This document shows, piece after piece, positions 10,301 through 17,638 of a DNA stretch of 64,000 bases. The stretch is from an uncultured Bacteroidales bacterium. GTDB taxonomy: Bacteria > Bacteroidota > Bacteroidia > Bacteroidales > UBA932. The translations under genes were made by a program, and so were the position numbers. Every line of letters begins with the position of its first letter. Within the stretch, counting starts at the first letter, position 1. Location: positions 1-64,000 of the forward strand of contig CAKVAS010000001.1 in assembly GCA_934725015.1 (NCBI GenBank), in the 5' to 3' direction. Under the pieces are notes generated by a model. The model was not told where the DNA came from, ran no database searches, and was given only the letters and a program-made list of their open reading frames with translations.

Positions 10301-11282
10301 CCGCCCAAAGGCCGTCGGAGGCGTCCATGAAAACCGCCGTCACATTGTCCCCGGAAAGCGAGAAGCCATCACGGACATTTGAGGTCAGGGATGTCACCGT
10401 CCCCGTGTTCAGGTCGTACATACAGAGACCGCGCGTGGTGGCCGACCAAATCCGCCGGCTGTTGCGGTCGTAGAACAACCCCTTGGGACGACGTCCGCGC
10501 TCATAGGCGAGATACGGCCGGAACGAGCGCTTCTTGCAGTCGAACTCGCCGAGACCGTTCTTCCATGACGCCAGAATGATGCGCCCCGGGGCGGAGCGTT
10601 CCATGGCCACGATGTCGTCGTTCGGCTTCCACCCGCCCATTTCCACCCGCTCTATCTTCTGAAGCCCGCTGTCGGAGTGCCAGATGTCGGCGAAATAGAG
10701 CGAAAACCAGAAGTCGCCGTTGCCGTCAATCGCGAAAGTGCGGATGTTGAACGGAAGGGTCGTGCGGCCGTTCTCGCAGAAGAAGTTGCGGAGCCTGTCC
10801 GCGGCCGGGTCGTAGGAGAAGAGCCCCATGCCGTTGACGGACATCCAGACACGTCCGCCGTCGTCGATGCAGATGTGCGTGACCTTGCCGCGCAGGGCGG
10901 TGCCCTTGTCACTTACGGCATCCAGAGGGATGAAACTGTCGCTTATGAAGTCGTAGCGGCTCGCGCCGTTGTCGGAGCCAATCCAGAGATTCCCGCCGCC
11001 GTCGGCGCAGAGCTGGGTGATGAAATCGGTGTCCAGACCGAGGTCTTCCTTACTGAAATTGCGGAAGCTGCGCCCGTCGTAACGGCTCAGGCCGTCCTCG
11101 GTGGCGAACCAGATGAAGCCGTTGGAGTCCTGTGCGATGGCTGTCACGCTGTTGAAGGCGAGCCCGTCATCGGTGGTGAAATGGGTGAAATACCAGCGCT
11201 CCGGACCCGCCGGAGAGGCGTGCAGCGCGGATGCGGACATGGTCAGCAGGAACAGAATCCCCGCTGACCACAGCCTCAACAT
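7317..11282 (-). CDS. Hybrid two-component system sensor/regulator (HTCS)
   Basis: A 1321-residue protein joining sensor, kinase, receiver and DNA-binding domain in one chain. An N-terminal signal/anchor (MLRLWSAGILFLLTMSASA) leads into periplasmic two-bladed propeller repeats (GLSRYDGRSF, GNLWIGSDNG, GGVWAGSYGEG), then a Y_Y_Y domain before a membrane helix near residues 770-795. The cytoplasmic part has a HisKA box (NIIHEIKTPLTL), a HATPase domain (GIGLPLARNLAQ), a receiver (LVVEDNED, LTDIALGG, EKPF) and an AraC-type HTH at the C-terminus. A TTG start 21 bases upstream is possible, but the ATG at 11282 gives a cleaner signal sequence. It lies just upstream of susC and most likely activates this locus on sensing a glycan fragment. 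Confidence 0.95.
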   Translation of the reverse strand: MLRLWSAGILFLLTMSASALHASPAGPERWYFTHFTTDDGLAFNSVTAIAQDSNGFIWFATEDGLSRYDGRSFRNFSKEDLGLDTDFITQLCADGGGNLWIGSDNGASRYDFISDSFIPLDAVSDKGTALRGKVTHICIDDGGRVWMSVNGMGLFSYDPAADRLRNFFCENGRTTLPFNIRTFAIDGNGDFWFSLYFADIWHSDSGLQKIERVEMGGWKPNDDIVAMERSAPGRIILASWKNGLGEFDCKKRSFRPYLAYERGRRPKGLFYDRNSRRIWSATTRGLCMYDLNTGTVTSLTSNVRDGFSLSGDNVTAVFMDASDGLWAASLSSGLNYASEYHKNFRKYYMADGENLAGSFVMDIAEDSSGRIWLASENRGLLYLDPADDALHFFRSTLPTNIRSLCGDGDDLWIGSWGDIWRLDTRTGLVSHCCEMRDNAHRLYRTSSDDILLGYPLGLMRYDRGSGRFVRIPEFDGLYVTGIAETFSGDLWVSTYANGIYRYGFSGTGELVHYGYGEQGSRHIPVDKFMCIYEDSKGGVWAGSYGEGFLRYDRPTDSFSRYDSAGVLPSRIAYSMVEGQDGRMWVATSRGIVSFTYPSADFRSWTTADGLLDNMVEGHTSLVTADGTIYFSSNNGLIRFNPDKFFSVNRVPPLVLTDFMVNDAAVKPGSDSPLSENIDLAREVVLRHSQNSFGASASLLGMASPASAECMYVLEGYDDDWQRLGGAGYFRYTNVPAGTYTLRVKGVDGNGIWNETHPPLRIEVKEVFYRTTAAYIIYVLLFLVLLAGVIRLSYRMAVTRERKSREKERIAREQELFHEKISFFYNIIHEIKTPLTLIRTPLQNIMAAGGLDAELRDDLTVIGNNTDYLDRLVKELLDFVRIEENGWVLEYRKVDVVEKLDFLKFNFQETVRTKNIAISFEHSDPHAEIWVDEAALLKILNNLLHNAAKYAETYIRISLVTDPDGITVSFRNDGPEIPPERREEIFKPFVQYSDERHPYSQSFGIGLPLARNLAQMHGGSLTLGDEPGCTDFILRLPCNAEKAAAPETAGPQPSPSDESVPGQLRILVVEDNEDLSAYLSRKLSASYRVVTASSAEQAVTLLEQNDIDIVLTDIALGGMSGIELCRRVTSDFATSHIPVVILSAISSAKTKIACMESGASLYIEKPFSLDYLLGSLEVIARKRESLKAAHLSGQKVRQQEFDITTGDEEFLAKIDSLIMENLSDTEFGNDELAERLCLSKSTLIRKTKGLLGTTPNDYIRTKRLNVAAAMLSKGSCRINEVCYAVGFNTPSYFTKCFKRQFGMQPAEYMKERSQESQAASGL

Positions 11283-11318
11283 ATATTTCAGTTCAAACCT
11301 CAACAGTCTCTTGTCTTG

Positions 11319-11372
11319 TTTTATATTCAGTTATTAAGATTCCTCTTTTATATTCAGTTATTAAGATTCCTC
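11319..11372. repeat. 27-bp tandem duplication
   Basis: Two perfect 27-bp copies (11319-11345 and 11346-11372) containing ATTCAGTTATTAAGATTCCT. They sit directly upstream of the sensor start and form the left part of a repeat-rich, gene-free stretch of about 360 bases. Confidence 0.85.
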
Positions 11373-11428
11373 GGCTTCACTCCGTTCCGCTCGGAATGAC
11401 AGGGGAGGGGACTCAGTTCCTTCACTCA

Positions 11429-11573
11429 GAATGACCAGAATCACATTCTTCACTCTTGAATGACCAGAATCACATTCTTCACTCTTGAATGACCAGAATC
11501 CCATCTTTCACTCTTGAATGACCAGAATCACATTCTTCACTCTTGAATGACCAGAATCCCATCTTTCACTCTT
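11429..11573. repeat. 29-bp tandem repeat, five copies
   Basis: Five consecutive 29-bp units beginning GAATGACCAGAATC start at 11429, 11458, 11487, 11516 and 11545, followed by a partial unit at 11574. Units differ only by CACATTC versus CCCATCT, in the order 1,1,2,1,2. There are no spacers, so it is not a CRISPR array. The units look like amplified fragments of the flanking CGGAATGAC repeat. Confidence 0.9.
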
Positions 11574-11597
11574 GAATGACAGGCCTGACAAAAAGCT

Positions 11598-11623
11598 GTC
11601 ATTTCGAGCGAAGCGAGAAATCT
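11598..11623 (+). repeat. Short dispersed repeat of the GTCATTTCGAGCG type
   Basis: GTCATTTCGAGCGAAGCGAG followed by AAATCT. A close relative lies reversed at 44570-44604, and a diverged one at about 11370-11400 (CCGTTCCGCTCGGAATGAC). Similar sequences are, to my recollection, widespread small repeats in Bacteroidetes and other phyla. Here it lies just after the stop of the glycosidase gene, where its GAGCG/AGCGAG symmetry might help end transcription. Confidence 0.6.
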
Positions 11624-11645
11624 TTATTCCGTGGAAGCTCCGTCA

Positions 11646-12731
11646 TCATTTCCCGGAAGCCCCGGTCATCTCGCGGATGAAATCCACTTCCTCCTGGCTG
11701 TAAGGCGTTCCGTCGAGCCTGAAGATGTCGTGGAACCACACCTCCGGCTCAGGGTCTCCGGCCTTGCTCGTCCATTGGAGGTGAAAGTTACACTTTCCTG
11801 CCGTAAGTCCAAAATTTATTGCGCCCACATTGTATTTTTTCAGTATAGGCATGCACTCCTTGAAGGTGGATTTCGGCCTTCCCATATACTCCGTGCACAC
11901 GAGAGGGCGGTTGTACGGAAGCAGGAGCTTTATGAACTTCTCGAGGTAGGCCGCCTCCTTGTAGCAGTGGAAGGAGATGATGTCGCTGTTCTCCCACACC
12001 CATGTCACGGTCGGCATCTGCGGGGTCAGGGAACTCGGAATCTCCCAGACTGGGGCGGTGAGAGGCTGGGAAGGATTGATTTCCCTCGCCCAGCGGAAGG
12101 TTTCCTTCATCAGCGGAAGGGTCTTCTTCACTCCGCGCTGGGTGTTCTGAGGCTCGTTGTAGAGACACCAGAAAAGGATGCGGTCGTCGTTCTTATAGGT
12201 CTTGATTATGTCCTTGACCATCACCTCAAGCCCGTGCCATTTCGTCGGGTCGTTGACAACCTCCGTTCCCGGAACCATGCACCACTGCGAGTTGTGCACG
12301 CCCTGGACGCTCTCCGGCTGCTTGCCGAGCTGCGGGTTCTTGCACTTTCCGCCGTTGGTCCAGAAAGTTACGATTGCACGGATGTGGTGCTTGTCGATTA
12401 TCCGGAGGAACTCCTCGAAACGCGTCTTGAAGCCCTTGGGGTCGGCGGCATAGACGAGGTCGGAGAGGAACACGCGGACGGTGTTGAACCCCAGCCCCTC
12501 GGCCCAGCCCATTTCCTTGTCCATCGTCGCCGGGTCAAAAGTCTCCGCCTGCCACATCTCAATCTGGTTGATTGCCGTCGCGCAAACATAGTCGCATCCC
12601 ACAATCCATCCCTGTTTCGCCATCCATGCGTTGGCCTTATCCTCGCTCCAGCGCTCCGCCGGCTTCTTCGCGAAGCCAAGTGTCGCCGCGAGCGCGAACA
12701 ATGTCATCGTAAGTAAAATCTTTCTTTTCAT
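11646..12731 (-). CDS. Exported glycoside hydrolase, clan GH-A (GH5-like)
   Basis: A 361-residue secreted (beta/alpha)8-barrel hydrolase. The signal peptide ends near ATLGFA. Features typical of clan GH-A are visible: FWCLYNEP, whose Glu is the likely acid/base, and LVCTEYMGRP, whose Glu is the likely nucleophile. The segment GLGFNTVRVFLSDLVY matches an early barrel strand. Relatives are often labelled 1,4-beta-xylanase, but this name is not well supported and the linkage cut cannot be read from the sequence. It is transcribed towards the sensor/susCD genes and follows the lipoprotein gene by about 70 bases, suggesting one glycan locus. Confidence 0.85.
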   Translation of the reverse strand: MKRKILLTMTLFALAATLGFAKKPAERWSEDKANAWMAKQGWIVGCDYVCATAINQIEMWQAETFDPATMDKEMGWAEGLGFNTVRVFLSDLVYAADPKGFKTRFEEFLRIIDKHHIRAIVTFWTNGGKCKNPQLGKQPESVQGVHNSQWCMVPGTEVVNDPTKWHGLEVMVKDIIKTYKNDDRILFWCLYNEPQNTQRGVKKTLPLMKETFRWAREINPSQPLTAPVWEIPSSLTPQMPTVTWVWENSDIISFHCYKEAAYLEKFIKLLLPYNRPLVCTEYMGRPKSTFKECMPILKKYNVGAINFGLTAGKCNFHLQWTSKAGDPEPEVWFHDIFRLDGTPYSQEEVDFIREMTGASGK

Positions 12732-12800
12732 ATTTCTGTATTCTTGATTTTCGGGTTTATATGTTTTCAGTTATATGTTTCTGATTTTCGGGGATATGCG

Positions 12801-14420
12801 TCAATCCACGATTGAGAATGAGACCGCCGCCACTTCAGGAGCGGCCTTTGAATCAACGCCGCCGTTGGCAGTCGACTTGTCCCAGAAATAGAACGGAGCC
12901 GCGTAGCCTGAGCTGTCGGAATATGGGTATTCCCTTGTCGCCACGGATGTAGTGGTGTCGGCCTGGATTGCACCGTCCGCGCATTCGACGCGAATCTTGA
13001 GGAAACCGCTCTTGACCTCATTCACAAAAGTCATCGTTTCCGTTATTATCTTTGCCCCGCGCACAAGCGAGAATGTGCATTCCTTTGAAGTCACGCCGTC
13101 ATAGCATACCTCCTCATGGAGATTGCAGATTTTCCACTGCTCTCCGTCAAGATACTTGATGTTCCAGAAAACAGGCTCCTGACGGCCATAGAACGGCATC
13201 TTCATCTCAATCTTGGTTCCGGCGGCAAACTTCTTTACCGGAATGACGAACTCGAAGCAGTCTCCTGTCCAGACACCCTTGACTCCGCCTGTGGATATGT
13301 TGCCGACGTTGACAATCTCGCGTTTCTGATTATATCCATTAGGATGCTCAATGACGCTCGCCTGATGCCACTCACAGTAGGCCTGAGGCTGTTCGCGGCA
13401 GGACCAGTAGCCGTCTGATACCCATCGAGGCTGCGTCGCCGCAGTGAATCTCTGCACGCCATCGACCTTGCTCACAGGGAACATCACCGGGAATGTGACC
13501 GGCTCGACGCCGTCGCCGGAGGCTGAAATGGTGATGTCCATAACCTTGCCCGCCTCGACAGCCTTGCCCTCATCGCTCTCCTGCGCGAGGAATACGGTCT
13601 CGAAGGACTTGCCGTTCACGTCGCTGAACTTTGCCTTGAAGCCGCCCTTGGGAGCCGTGAACGGAAGCACGGCCAGCTTGACCTCGGTCTTTGCAGCCTC
13701 AAGCTTCAGTCCGCCTTCAGGGAAGTTCACAGTCATCGAACTTGACTGCCCCGCCGACGAGAGGGAGAATTCCCCGCTCTCGAAATCGACGCTGCCCTCG
13801 CCTGCAAGCACAACGGAAGCACCGTCTTCGGCAGGGGATATTTCAATTGATTTCAATGTCGCCGGGACATTTTCCTCCACGATGTCGATAGGGACAAGCA
13901 GATTCAGCACGGCGGCGGGGGTGCTGAGCTCAAGCTCGATGTCGGGGATCACCGTCGTGACGCTCTTCGCCGCCCATAGGCTGAGGTAGGAGTTCACTCC
14001 CGCGGCATATTCCTGTACGGACGGAATCTTCACCGCCGCGCCGTCCCCTATCGTCTCCACCGCAGGCGACACGGCGCGGAAGCGGAAATTGTGGTCTCCG
14101 GCAAGCGCCGTGACCGCATCCGCCCCGGAAGCCTTCACCAACTGCCATTTGATGTACTGATCCGTCCTCACGACGCCTTCGTCCATAAGGCGGAACTCGG
14201 ACACCGGGGTCTCGCCCATCATCACTCCGGCCTCGCCGCCTCTGGAGCAGGTCGCCGCAATCGAGAAGGCCGTGCCCGCAGGCAACTCCATCCCGGATGT
14301 CTTCACGGAAAAATTGACCTCAAGCGTCTCGAAGTCAAGAGTCTTGTTGTTGTCCCCGTTCGGACGGCAGCCGACGGCAAGAAGAGCCGCGGACAACAGT
14401 ATCATTCCTTTACCTTTCAT
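12801..14420 (-). CDS. Lipoprotein with fimbrillin-like N-terminal half, possible surface glycan-binding protein
   Basis: A 539-residue lipoprotein with signal MKGKGMILLSAALLAVGC and a lipobox Cys at residue 18. The N-terminal half has beta-rich segments reminiscent of Mfa/fimbrillin folds (LPAGTAFSIAATC, HNFRFRAVSP). The C-terminal 200 residues hold Trp- and Tyr-rich motifs (WVSDGYWSCREQPQAYCEW, FYGRQEPVFWNIKYLDGEQW), as expected of a carbohydrate-binding surface. I do not recognise a named family for the C-terminal part. As the first gene of the run, before the glycosidase, it may play a SusE/SGBP-like role at the surface; that is inference from position and aromatic content. Confidence 0.75.
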   Translation of the reverse strand: MKGKGMILLSAALLAVGCRPNGDNNKTLDFETLEVNFSVKTSGMELPAGTAFSIAATCSRGGEAGVMMGETPVSEFRLMDEGVVRTDQYIKWQLVKASGADAVTALAGDHNFRFRAVSPAVETIGDGAAVKIPSVQEYAAGVNSYLSLWAAKSVTTVIPDIELELSTPAAVLNLLVPIDIVEENVPATLKSIEISPAEDGASVVLAGEGSVDFESGEFSLSSAGQSSSMTVNFPEGGLKLEAAKTEVKLAVLPFTAPKGGFKAKFSDVNGKSFETVFLAQESDEGKAVEAGKVMDITISASGDGVEPVTFPVMFPVSKVDGVQRFTAATQPRWVSDGYWSCREQPQAYCEWHQASVIEHPNGYNQKREIVNVGNISTGGVKGVWTGDCFEFVIPVKKFAAGTKIEMKMPFYGRQEPVFWNIKYLDGEQWKICNLHEEVCYDGVTSKECTFSLVRGAKIITETMTFVNEVKSGFLKIRVECADGAIQADTTTSVATREYPYSDSSGYAAPFYFWDKSTANGGVDSKAAPEVAAVSFSIVD

Positions 14421-14651
14421 TTGTCATCAGTTTTACTGTGTTATTCCTTTGCCCGAAAACAGGTTCACCCGGTTGCTGGCTTCCCCAATTTTCAGTTTTC
14501 CGCAAATATCGCCTTTCTTGGATTCCGAACATAGAACAAAAAAATCAAACTATAAAAATCCATCCCGAAATTTCTTCACAATCCAGCAGATGCCTATTTT
14601 CAGGCTACAAAATACCAACAAATGGGGATATGCCATTGCATTCCTTTTTAA

Positions 14652-14659
14652 TATCTTTG
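14652..14659 (+). promoter_or_regulatory. Putative -7 box (TATCTTTG) before feoAB
   Basis: TATCTTTG fits the Bacteroidetes TAnnTTTG consensus. The matching -33 TTTG is poor: the nearest TTG is only 13 bases upstream. If used, the transcript would carry repeat element B in its leader. The remaining divergent region 14421-14802 shows AT-rich sequence and no other gene. Confidence 0.45.
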
Positions 14660-14695
14660 CGGCGCAAATTTATAACCTGCCATAAGATACTCTCC

Positions 14696-14800
14696 GATTT
14701 GAGAAGTATTTCTTAGGATAGACTCATTTTTGAAGAGGGGCGGCATACCGGGCGTATGTGACCGATGAGAAAATGGGTATAGACAAAAAGACGAACAAAT
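14696..14800 (+). repeat. Dispersed hairpin element, copy B, abutting feoAB start
   Basis: A 105-bp relative of copies A, C and D. The central stem is CATAC-cgggc-GTATG. It ends 2 bases before the feoAB ATG (14803) and is in sense orientation. The in-frame ATG at 14758 lies inside the element, so the extra N-terminal residues it would add (MTDEKMGIDKKTNKY) are repeat-derived. Confidence 0.8.
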
Positions 14801-14802
14801 AT

Positions 14803-17352
14803 ATGAAGTTATCTGATCTTAAAACGGGTGAAGTCGCCGTTGTTGTAAAAGTCAGCGGACACGGCAGCTTCAGGAAAAGAATCACCGAGATGGGATTCGT
14901 CAAGGGCAGCAGGGTGAAGGTCATACTCAACGCGCCGCTCCGCGACCCGATCGAATACGAAATCATCGGATACAAGATTTCCCTGCGCCGCGAGGAGGCC
15001 GAGAAGATTGAGGTCCTGACCCGCGACGAGGCGAGGGAGATGCTCAAGGAGAATCCCGAGGCGTTCGGACCGTCGCAGCCGCGCAGGGCGATTGAGGCCG
15101 ATGATTGCGTGGACACGATTCAGCAGAGCAGGGACTCTGAGTTTTCGGACGAGGAGATAAAAGCGCTCGTCGATAAGAAGAGAAAGTCAATCAGGGTCGC
15201 GCTCGTCGGAAACCCGAACTGCGGGAAGACCTCGCTCTTCAACATCGCGGCGAACGCGCACGAGCATGTCGGGAACTACAGCGGGGTGACGGTGGACGCG
15301 AAGGAGGGGGTCTTTGAACACGGGGGATATACCTTCACCCTCGTCGATTTGCCGGGAACATATTCCCTGTCGGCATACAGCCCCGAGGAACTTTACGTGA
15401 GGAAGAACCTCATCAACGAGACGCCTGACGTCGTCATCAACGTCATCGACGCGTCGAACCTTCAGCGGAATCTCTACCTGACGACGCAGGTCATAGACAT
15501 GAACCTGAGGATGGTGGTCGCACTGAATATGTATGACGAGCTCAAGGCGAGCGGCGACCGGCTGGACGTCAAACAGCTGGGCTACCTGCTCGGGCTTCCG
15601 ATTGTGCCGACGGTGAGCCGCACGGGCGAGGGAATCGACAAGCTCTTCGACACGGTAATCGCCGTCTATGAGCACAATACGCCGGAACTTTCACGGCACA
15701 TCCACATCAACCACGGGCCGGAACTGGAGCAGAGCATCGACCGCATCAAGCTGATTCTTCAGAAGAACGACGAAATCCGCCAGAAGTACTCTACGCGCTA
15801 CCTCGCGATAAAGTATCTCGAAAACGACAGCGACATCGCCAAGGTCGTCGAGGCGCTTCCGGAGCGCGACGAAATCATTGCCGCGCGCTTCGAGGAGCAG
15901 AAGAGGATAAAGGATATGCTCGGGATGTCGGCGGAGACGGCGATTGTGGAGGCGAAGTATGCCTTCATCCAGGGTGCGCTCGCAGAGACGTGGAAGCGCA
16001 ACGACAAGGGGCACGAGCAGAAGACCCTTTCGGAGAAGATTGACGCGGTGGTCACGAACAGGTGGCTGGCGTTCCCGATTTTCATCGTGCTGCTCTTCAT
16101 CGTGTTCCAGGGCACGTTCACCCTCGGGGCCTATCCTGTAGATTGGATTCAGTGGTGCATAGACAAGCTCGGGGAGATGGTCAGCGGCTTCATGGGCGAC
16201 TGGTGGCTGCGGGACCTGATTGTCGATGGAATCATCGGCGGAGTGGGCAGCGTGCTGGTTTTCCTGCCGAACATCCTGCTGCTCTACCTCTTCATCTCGC
16301 TGCTTGAGGATTCGGGATATATGGCGCGGGCGGCGTTCATCATGGACCGTCTGATGCACAGGATGGGGCTGCACGGGAAGTCGTTCATCCCGATGATTAT
16401 GGGCTTCGGATGCAATGTGCCGGCAATCATGGCGACGCGCACCATCGAGTCGCGCAAGAGCCGCCTGCTGACGATTCTCGTGATTCCGTTCATGTCCTGC
16501 TCGGGCAGGCTCCCGGTCTATATCCTTCTCACGGCCGCGTTCTTCCCGCACCACGCCGGCATCGTGCTGCTCGGCCTGTATGTCCTCGGCATCGCGCTCG
16601 CGGTCATCAGCGCCCGCATCCTCAGCCGGTTCATCAAGGACGACGACCTGCCGTTCGTGATGGAGTTGCCTCCGTACAGGATTCCGACGTCCAAGGCGGT
16701 GTTCAGGCACACCTGGGAGAAGTGCAAGGAGTATCTCTCCAAGATCGGCGGCGTGATTCTCGTCTGCTCGATTGCAATCTGGTTCCTGAGCTATTTCCCG
16801 AACCACGACAAGTACTCCACCGCCGAGGAGCAGCAGGAAAACTCCTTCCTCGGCTATCTCGGCAAGGCCGTCGAGCCTGCGCTTGAGCCGCTCGGATTCG
16901 ACTGGAAGATGGACATCGGCATCCTTTCCGGCATCGGTGCCAAGGAGCTGATTGTCAGCACGCTCGGCATAATGTACAGCGAGGATGAGGCGGCGGAGGA
17001 AATCTCCGGAAGCGGCACCGGGAACGACACCGGAAACGGTACTGGAGCCGTGGAGGCAGACTCCTCCGGCGAAAACATAGGCAAGGCTCACACTGAAGCC
17101 GTCGGAGCGGAAGGCGAAGACTCAGAGAACACAAGTCACCTCCAGAAGGCGCTCCAAAGGCACACGACCCCTGCGGCCGCGCTAGCCTACATGGTGTTCA
17201 TCCTGCTTTACCTCCCGTGCTTCGCGACATTCGCGGCCATCCGCAACGAGGCCGGAGGCTGGAAATGGGCCTTCCTCTCCGCCGCCATGACCCTCGCCCT
17301 CGCCTGGATTCTGTCCTTCGCCACCTTCCGCCTCTTCAGCCTCATCCTGTAG
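14803..17352 (+). CDS. feoB: Fused FeoA-FeoB ferrous iron transporter
   Basis: An 849-residue inner-membrane Fe(II) importer with FeoA at its N-terminus (MKLSDLKTGEVAVVVKVSG, about residues 1-75). The G domain carries G1 GNPNCGKTS, switch GNYSGVTVDAKEG, DLPGTYSL and NMYDE (diverged NKxD). The membrane part has two Gate regions (GFGCNVPAIMATRT, PFMSCSGRLPVY). Start 14803 was chosen because FeoA begins there and the sequence upstream is repeat B. Between the late Gate segment (GAKELIVSTLGIMY) and the last two membrane helices is a Gly/Thr/Asn/Glu-rich insertion of about 45 residues (GSGTGNDTGNGTG), longer than I expect for this family. A strong terminator follows. No Fur-box claim is made. Confidence 0.96.
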   Translation: MKLSDLKTGEVAVVVKVSGHGSFRKRITEMGFVKGSRVKVILNAPLRDPIEYEIIGYKISLRREEAEKIEVLTRDEAREMLKENPEAFGPSQPRRAIEADDCVDTIQQSRDSEFSDEEIKALVDKKRKSIRVALVGNPNCGKTSLFNIAANAHEHVGNYSGVTVDAKEGVFEHGGYTFTLVDLPGTYSLSAYSPEELYVRKNLINETPDVVINVIDASNLQRNLYLTTQVIDMNLRMVVALNMYDELKASGDRLDVKQLGYLLGLPIVPTVSRTGEGIDKLFDTVIAVYEHNTPELSRHIHINHGPELEQSIDRIKLILQKNDEIRQKYSTRYLAIKYLENDSDIAKVVEALPERDEIIAARFEEQKRIKDMLGMSAETAIVEAKYAFIQGALAETWKRNDKGHEQKTLSEKIDAVVTNRWLAFPIFIVLLFIVFQGTFTLGAYPVDWIQWCIDKLGEMVSGFMGDWWLRDLIVDGIIGGVGSVLVFLPNILLLYLFISLLEDSGYMARAAFIMDRLMHRMGLHGKSFIPMIMGFGCNVPAIMATRTIESRKSRLLTILVIPFMSCSGRLPVYILLTAAFFPHHAGIVLLGLYVLGIALAVISARILSRFIKDDDLPFVMELPPYRIPTSKAVFRHTWEKCKEYLSKIGGVILVCSIAIWFLSYFPNHDKYSTAEEQQENSFLGYLGKAVEPALEPLGFDWKMDIGILSGIGAKELIVSTLGIMYSEDEAAEEISGSGTGNDTGNGTGAVEADSSGENIGKAHTEAVGAEGEDSENTSHLQKALQRHTTPAAALAYMVFILLYLPCFATFAAIRNEAGGWKWAFLSAAMTLALAWILSFATFRLFSLIL

Positions 17353-17373
17353 GCGGCACGTCGGCAAGCACGC

Positions 17374-17428
17374 ATAACTCGCGGAATCGCAGTTTTTTTT
17401 GCCCGGCTCCGCGAGTTATTTTCTTTTT
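17374..17428 (+). terminator. Rho-independent terminator of feoAB
   Basis: Perfect 12-bp arms ATAACTCGCGGA (17374-17385) and TCCGCGAGTTAT (17408-17419), followed by TTTCTTTTT. The loop is 22 bases and contains a T-run. It lies 21 bases after the feoAB stop. Confidence 0.85.
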
Positions 17429-17451
17429 GGACGAAAATTTGAACAAAAAAT

Positions 17452-17482
17452 TTTGCAGGATTACAAATTATGTCTATCTTTG
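17452..17482 (+). promoter_or_regulatory. Promoter of tRNA-Leu
   Basis: TTTG at 17452-17455, a 19-base spacer, and TATCTTTG at 17475-17482: a full match to the Bacteroidetes primary sigma consensus. It lies 15 bases before the tRNA 5' end. Confidence 0.85.
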
Positions 17483-17497
17483 CAATCCCAATTCAAA

Positions 17498-17581
17498 GCG
17501 GATGTGGCGAAATGGTAGACGCGCTACTTTGAGGGGGTAGTGGGAGTTTTTCCTGTGCGAGTTCGAGTCTCGCCATCCGCA
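17498..17581 (+). tRNA. tRNA-Leu (anticodon GAG)
   Basis: Acceptor arms GCGGATG and CATCCGC with discriminator A. The anticodon arm CTACT-TTGAGGG-GGTAG gives anticodon GAG, and a long variable arm (tgggagtttttcctgtg) marks the leucine class II type. The T-arm GCGAGTTCGAGTCTCGC is intact. CCA is not encoded, as is common in this group. A decayed, AT-richer gene lies directly behind it. Confidence 0.95.
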
Positions 17582-17589
17582 CAAAAAAA

Positions 17590-17618
17590 GGCGACTGAAT
17601 CTCAGCCGTCTTTTTTTT
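17590..17618 (+). terminator. Terminator behind tRNA-Leu
   Basis: GGCGACTGA and TCAGCCGTC pair with one mismatch and one G-U around a 3-base loop, preceded by an A-run and followed by eight Ts. With A and T tracts on opposite sides it may also work for the minus-strand gene ending at 17639. Confidence 0.85.
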
Positions 17619-17638
17619 AACTCATATAATTTAGATTT

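Noticed and set aside
11429..11573. CRISPR-like array
   Set aside because: 29-bp units are directly adjacent with no spacers, and no cas genes are near.
15691..17091. 466-codon minus-strand frame opposite feoB
   Set aside because: Mirror of FeoB codons (Arg/His/Asp-rich, repetitive); FeoB has every family motif.
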